43,801 nucleotides of DNA from Chitinophagaceae bacterium (GTDB lineage: Bacteria > Bacteroidota > Bacteroidia > Chitinophagales > Chitinophagaceae), in the NCBI GenBank assembly GCA_947461495.1, contig CANHLV010000001.1, forward strand, positions 1 to 43,801, given 5' to 3'. The notes below the pieces were generated by a model. The model did no database searches, was not told where the DNA came from, and was given only the letters and a program-made list of their open reading frames with translations. This document shows positions 41,103 through 43,801 of the stretch, one piece after another (position 1 is the first letter of the stretch; each line of letters opens with the position of its first letter). The position numbers and the translations under genes are program-made.

Positions 41103-41810
41103 TTAACTCTCTCTTTGTTCAGTTTGTTTCAATATTTCATGTAAAATATTGTCTTGATCTGCAATGGTTTCAGGTAATGAAAATTGAAGGTAAAATATTT
41201 TCTTACTTCCAGCTATATCTAGCTTTTCATAATGAGTTTTGATGGTAAGCCGCTCATCTATAACAGATTGGCCGTATACATCATCGCAGGAATTATGAAC
41301 GATGAGTCCGTATAATTCTATAACCTTTAAGGTGAAATTATATAAATCGGGAGAGTCCGTTTTTAAATGAATGCTTCCATTTTTAGCTAGTATTTTTTGG
41401 TAAAGCCGCAAAAATCTTGGATGTGTGAGTCTTTTCTTAGCGCGTGATGTTCTCAATTGAGGGTCGGGAAAAGTAATCCAGATTTCATTTACTTCTTCAG
41501 CAGAAAAATAATCAGTTAAAATTTCAATTTGAGTTCTGAGAAACTTTGCATTAGGCAACGGAAACTCCAGTGCTTTCTTGGCGCCTAAATACATGCGATT
41601 GCCTTTTACATCTACACCGATAAAATTTTGTTCAGGAAATAATTCAGCAAGACCTACAGTATATTCTCCTCTGCCGCAGGCAAGTTCCAATATGATGGGA
41701 TGGTTATTTGAAAAAATCTTGTGCCATGTTCCGGCCATATCTTTTGGATATTCAAAAACATTTTCAAATGCCTTGATTTGCGAAAAACGAAGTAATTTTT
41801 TTTGTCCCAT
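41103..41810 (-). CDS. trmB: tRNA (guanosine(46)-N7)-methyltransferase
   Basis: Methylates G46 in the tRNA variable loop using SAM. The 235-residue protein has SAM motif I ILELACGRGEY (40-50), GVDVKGNRMYLGAKKALE, and the FPDPQ catalytic loop followed by RLTHPRFL and a HLKTDSPDLYNFT segment. The loop reads FPDPQ with a shorter basic run than in E. coli (FPDPWPKKRH), as I recall for many Bacteroidota. Its -7 box ends only eight bases before the ATG. Confidence 0.95.
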   Translation of the reverse strand: MGQKKLLRFSQIKAFENVFEYPKDMAGTWHKIFSNNHPIILELACGRGEYTVGLAELFPEQNFIGVDVKGNRMYLGAKKALEFPLPNAKFLRTQIEILTDYFSAEEVNEIWITFPDPQLRTSRAKKRLTHPRFLRLYQKILAKNGSIHLKTDSPDLYNFTLKVIELYGLIVHNSCDDVYGQSVIDERLTIKTHYEKLDIAGSKKIFYLQFSLPETIADQDNILHEILKQTEQRES

Positions 41811-41818
41811 TTCGAGAA

Positions 41819-41826
41819 CAAATTTA
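41819..41826 (-). promoter_or_regulatory. TAnnTTTG -7 element of trmB
   Basis: Minus-strand TAAATTTG, an exact consensus match, eight bases upstream of the ATG at 41810; the mRNA would have almost no leader. The rest of the 41811-42140 gap holds only the repeat at 42051. Confidence 0.65.
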
Positions 41827-42050
41827 GAAGAAAAAAAGTGGAATTGAATTGTTTAAATTATTTATGTCGTAATGAAAGATAGTCATTATACTCTTATTAT
41901 TTTAATCCGTATAAAAAGGATGACGTGAAAATATATTTTTCAAAATTGAGGTTATTTTTTTAATCAATGTAAATTCGTAAATTGATATCTGATTAAAACG
42001 GTTCATTATGAAATAGCCATAAGAGAAAATCTTAAACCAACCGAGAATGA

Positions 42051-42070
42051 CTTGTCCCGAAATCTCGGGG
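42051..42070. repeat. Second copy of the CCCGA palindromic block
   Basis: On the minus strand this 20-bp block matches 18635-18654 with one mismatch: CCCCGAGATTTCGGG versus CCCCGAGGTTTCGGG, both followed by ACAAG. It is intergenic between trmB and a lipoprotein gene. A minus-strand frame at 41902-42096 reads through it but is not credible as a gene. Confidence 0.85.
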
Positions 42071-42140
42071 ATAATAAAGGCTATACCATGTGACAAAAAT
42101 TTAAAAAATACTATATTAACACATAAAAATTAATAAAATT

Positions 42141-42587
42141 ATGAAAGCGATTCATTTACTTGGTGTATTCATTGTTTTTATACTGCTCGTTTCTTGTAAA
42201 AAAGAAAATAACAATAATAATTCTATTCAGAACCAAATTCAAACAAGTGTCCAAAGTGGTACTTGGAGGGTTACAAAATACATAGATTCGGGTGTTGATG
42301 AAACAAATTACTTTTCCGGTTATGGTTTCACTTTTGGATCCAATGGAATTTTGTCTGTTGCATCTGGTGCCTCTAATTATTCTGGAACATGGGTAATTAC
42401 AGATAGTAACAGCAATGATGATACTCAAAATGATTTAGACTTTATAATTTCTTTTCCGGTAGGAGGTTATCTTGAAAGTCTGAATAGCGACTGGAATTTT
42501 ATTTCACAATCTTCTGTAAAAATTGAGCTTATAGACGTGAGTGGCGGCGGTGGCGGAACAGACTATCTCACTTTTGAAAAAAACTAA
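42141..42587 (+). CDS. Small lipoprotein, lipocalin-like
   Basis: A 148-residue protein with lipobox LVSC (Cys19) followed by KKE and an Asn-rich linker. The mature part has GTWRVTKYIDSG, then GFTFGSNGILSV and GTWVITDSN, strands typical of small lipocalin-like lipoproteins of Bacteroidota. A Gly-rich loop precedes the final strand TDYLTFEKN. Outer membrane anchoring is expected; ligand unknown. Confidence 0.78.
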   Translation: MKAIHLLGVFIVFILLVSCKKENNNNNSIQNQIQTSVQSGTWRVTKYIDSGVDETNYFSGYGFTFGSNGILSVASGASNYSGTWVITDSNSNDDTQNDLDFIISFPVGGYLESLNSDWNFISQSSVKIELIDVSGGGGGTDYLTFEKN

Positions 42588-42787
42588 AGACTCCGATTTT
42601 TTAACTGTCAACAAAAAATTGTTGCAGTATTAAACAGTTGACCTAACTATCATTCAAAAATACTCAACCTAAATTTCAATAAGTTTATACCACATTATGT
42701 TCTTTTTAAAAAAAAGGTATCTGTAATAGAAAGTAAAAATTTTAAAATAGAAATCAACAATTTTGAATTTCCTAAGTTCAATTAAAA

Positions 42788-43165
42788 ATGAAACATTTCT
42801 CCTTTCTTGTTTTAACATTGCTTTCGTTTCAAATTGCATCAGCGCAAAAAATAAAAATTAAATTGTACAACAACACAGGATATGATCTTGATTCTGTGAT
42901 GATAGTAGATAAATTTGTTGGAAAAATTGAGAAAGGTGAAGTTGCGATCGTGTTATATAACAAACAACTCATCATGCAAGGAGATGTTCCATTCCGTCGT
43001 CCGATTGCAATTATAAAAAATAAGAAAGCTGTCAAAGTTATGTTGGGTTGCAGCACAAAAACAAAAAAAATAAATTCCGGGTCCTTAGAATTAGACATTA
43101 ATTTTTACGAGGCTAATGAGGGATTTAGACTTTATTGGCAACGACATCTTGATACACTCAACTAA
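42788..43165 (+). CDS. Hypothetical secreted protein
   Basis: A 125-residue protein with a signal peptide (KHFSFLVLTLLSFQIASA, cleaved before QKIK). The mature 105 residues are beta-rich and basic: IKIKLYNNTGYDLDSVMIVDKFVGKIEKGE, LGCSTKTKKINSGSLELDINFYE. No family recognised. The next gene starts ten bases after its stop. Confidence 0.72.
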   Translation: MKHFSFLVLTLLSFQIASAQKIKIKLYNNTGYDLDSVMIVDKFVGKIEKGEVAIVLYNKQLIMQGDVPFRRPIAIIKNKKAVKVMLGCSTKTKKINSGSLELDINFYEANEGFRLYWQRHLDTLN

Positions 43166-43175
43166 AAATAATTTT

Positions 43176-43801
43176 ATGAGACTTTTACTTGTCCTATCAA
43201 TTTTCTTTATATCCTGTACTAAATATTCCAAGACCGAAAATCCAACTGCATACCGACAAATCAAAACCATCAGCTATAATAATACCAGTGTTGATGTTGT
43301 AATTGATAAGCCGGCATTAAATGATTTAGATGTTTTGATTGTTTATCATGGTACGGTTCTTTACGACATGTTTAGTCTTACAGCGGCAAATACTACATTA
43401 GACAGCTTTAAAAATATTCTCGACAGAAAAGACATGATGTTGGTAAGTGTGGCTTATCCCGGAGAAAATCTATTGTTTGGTGATAATATTTTACAAGCCG
43501 AAGCTGCTTTGTTATGGGTAAAAAATTCTGCTGCAAGAGAGCTCGGTATTACCGTAAAAAAGGTTTTCCTGGGTGGTCATTCACAAGGTGGCTATTTGGT
43601 AACACGATTGAACACGATGCACCAAACCAATGGTGTGATTGCAAATGCACCCGGACCTTTGAATCTAGTTTATAGATGCCAACTTGAAGAAAACGGCCAG
43701 ATCGCATCGGGCGTTACTTGTGATAAACTTAGAAACACTTATGGCACAACAACCGTCAATCCCAATGCATATTTTCAAAGGTCCTTACTAAATTTCACAA
43801 A
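43176..43801 (+). CDS. Alpha/beta-hydrolase lipoprotein, cut by the window end
   Basis: An ATG at 43176 opens a frame still open at the right edge (208 codons seen, the last incomplete). A signal sequence with a lipobox ending FISC (Cys14) is followed by VLIVYHGT (oxyanion loop), SVAYPGENLLFG and the nucleophile elbow GGHSQGG, then a NAPGPLNL segment. This is an envelope-anchored esterase- or peptidase-like hydrolase; the acid and His of the triad must lie beyond the window. It probably shares a transcript with the gene ten bases upstream. Confidence 0.85.
   Translation, partial: MRLLLVLSIFFISCTKYSKTENPTAYRQIKTISYNNTSVDVVIDKPALNDLDVLIVYHGTVLYDMFSLTAANTTLDSFKNILDRKDMMLVSVAYPGENLLFGDNILQAEAALLWVKNSAARELGITVKKVFLGGHSQGGYLVTRLNTMHQTNGVIANAPGPLNLVYRCQLEENGQIASGVTCDKLRNTYGTTTVNPNAYFQRSLLNFT

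Noticed and set aside
41902..42096. 64-codon minus-strand open frame containing IPEISGQ
   Set aside because: It reads through the dispersed CCCGA palindrome; translated repeats of this kind give spurious proteins, and there is no other support.
42609..42624. CAACAA/TTGTTG hairpin after the lipocalin-like gene
   Set aside because: The stem is only six AT-rich pairs and no T run follows; not convincing as a terminator.

Overview
This AT-rich window carries a densely packed bacterial chromosome segment from the phylum Bacteroidota, most likely family Chitinophagaceae. The evidence is a type IX secretion C-terminal sorting domain, a GldC gliding-motility protein, DUF4290, DUF4256 and DUF5522 proteins, many lipoproteins with Bacteroidota-style lipoboxes, absence of clear Shine-Dalgarno sites, and at least ten TAnnTTTG -7 promoter elements, the signature of the Bacteroidota housekeeping sigma factor. 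I see no rRNA, tRNA, CRISPR array, prophage or transposase gene.

Layout. 1-5.8 kb: an arginyltransferase-like protein, a T9SS cargo protein, a DUF4256 protein, an exported GH125 mannosidase and a SLOG-fold nucleotide-binding protein. 5.9-12.6 kb: an accessory stretch on the minus strand with secreted proteins and lipoproteins, a decayed exported-protein gene upstream of an SH3-like gene, a tight four-gene membrane operon (TM2, DUF2752, DUF4870-like, M48 protease), tiny membrane proteins, and a GNAT enzyme whose 5' end is partly duplicated. This stretch is also rich in short dispersed repeats. 12.7-15.3 kb: a class III adenylate cyclase and an aldo-keto reductase.

15.6-25.9 kb is a plus-strand housekeeping run: guanylate kinase, a CNNM/GldE-like protein, a glycosyltransferase-like protein, GldC, YqeY, a CvpA-like protein, an alpha/beta hydrolase, a CBS protein, an Omp85-type barrel, NAD kinase and a two-component system. 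25.9-31 kb holds an SDR, a YjjG-type nucleotidase, a small Cys/Lys-rich exported protein, PE lipid synthesis (cdsA, psd), a cytochrome c lipoprotein and serS. 31-38.5 kb is again plus strand: a conserved small protein, cyclophilin, gcvH, a VanZ-like protein, DUF4290, murA (with Asp in place of the fosfomycin-target Cys), an epimerase, a carboxypeptidase-regulatory-domain protein and a WYL regulator. 38.6-43.8 kb holds a lectin-like protein, an S1-like protein, the trmB-DUF5522-alkyltransferase-like operon, and secreted or lipid-anchored proteins, the last cut by the window end.

No single defence or biosynthetic system dominates. The most unusual material is small scale: several families of short palindromic repeats, one of which interrupts an arm of a larger inverted repeat and one of which lies between 90-bp direct repeats; a repeat absorbed in frame into a coding region; and a decaying exported-protein gene beside near-identical palindromic repeats. 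The TM2-DUF2752-DUF4870-M48 operon and the lone SLOG protein are the best candidates for poorly described biology.
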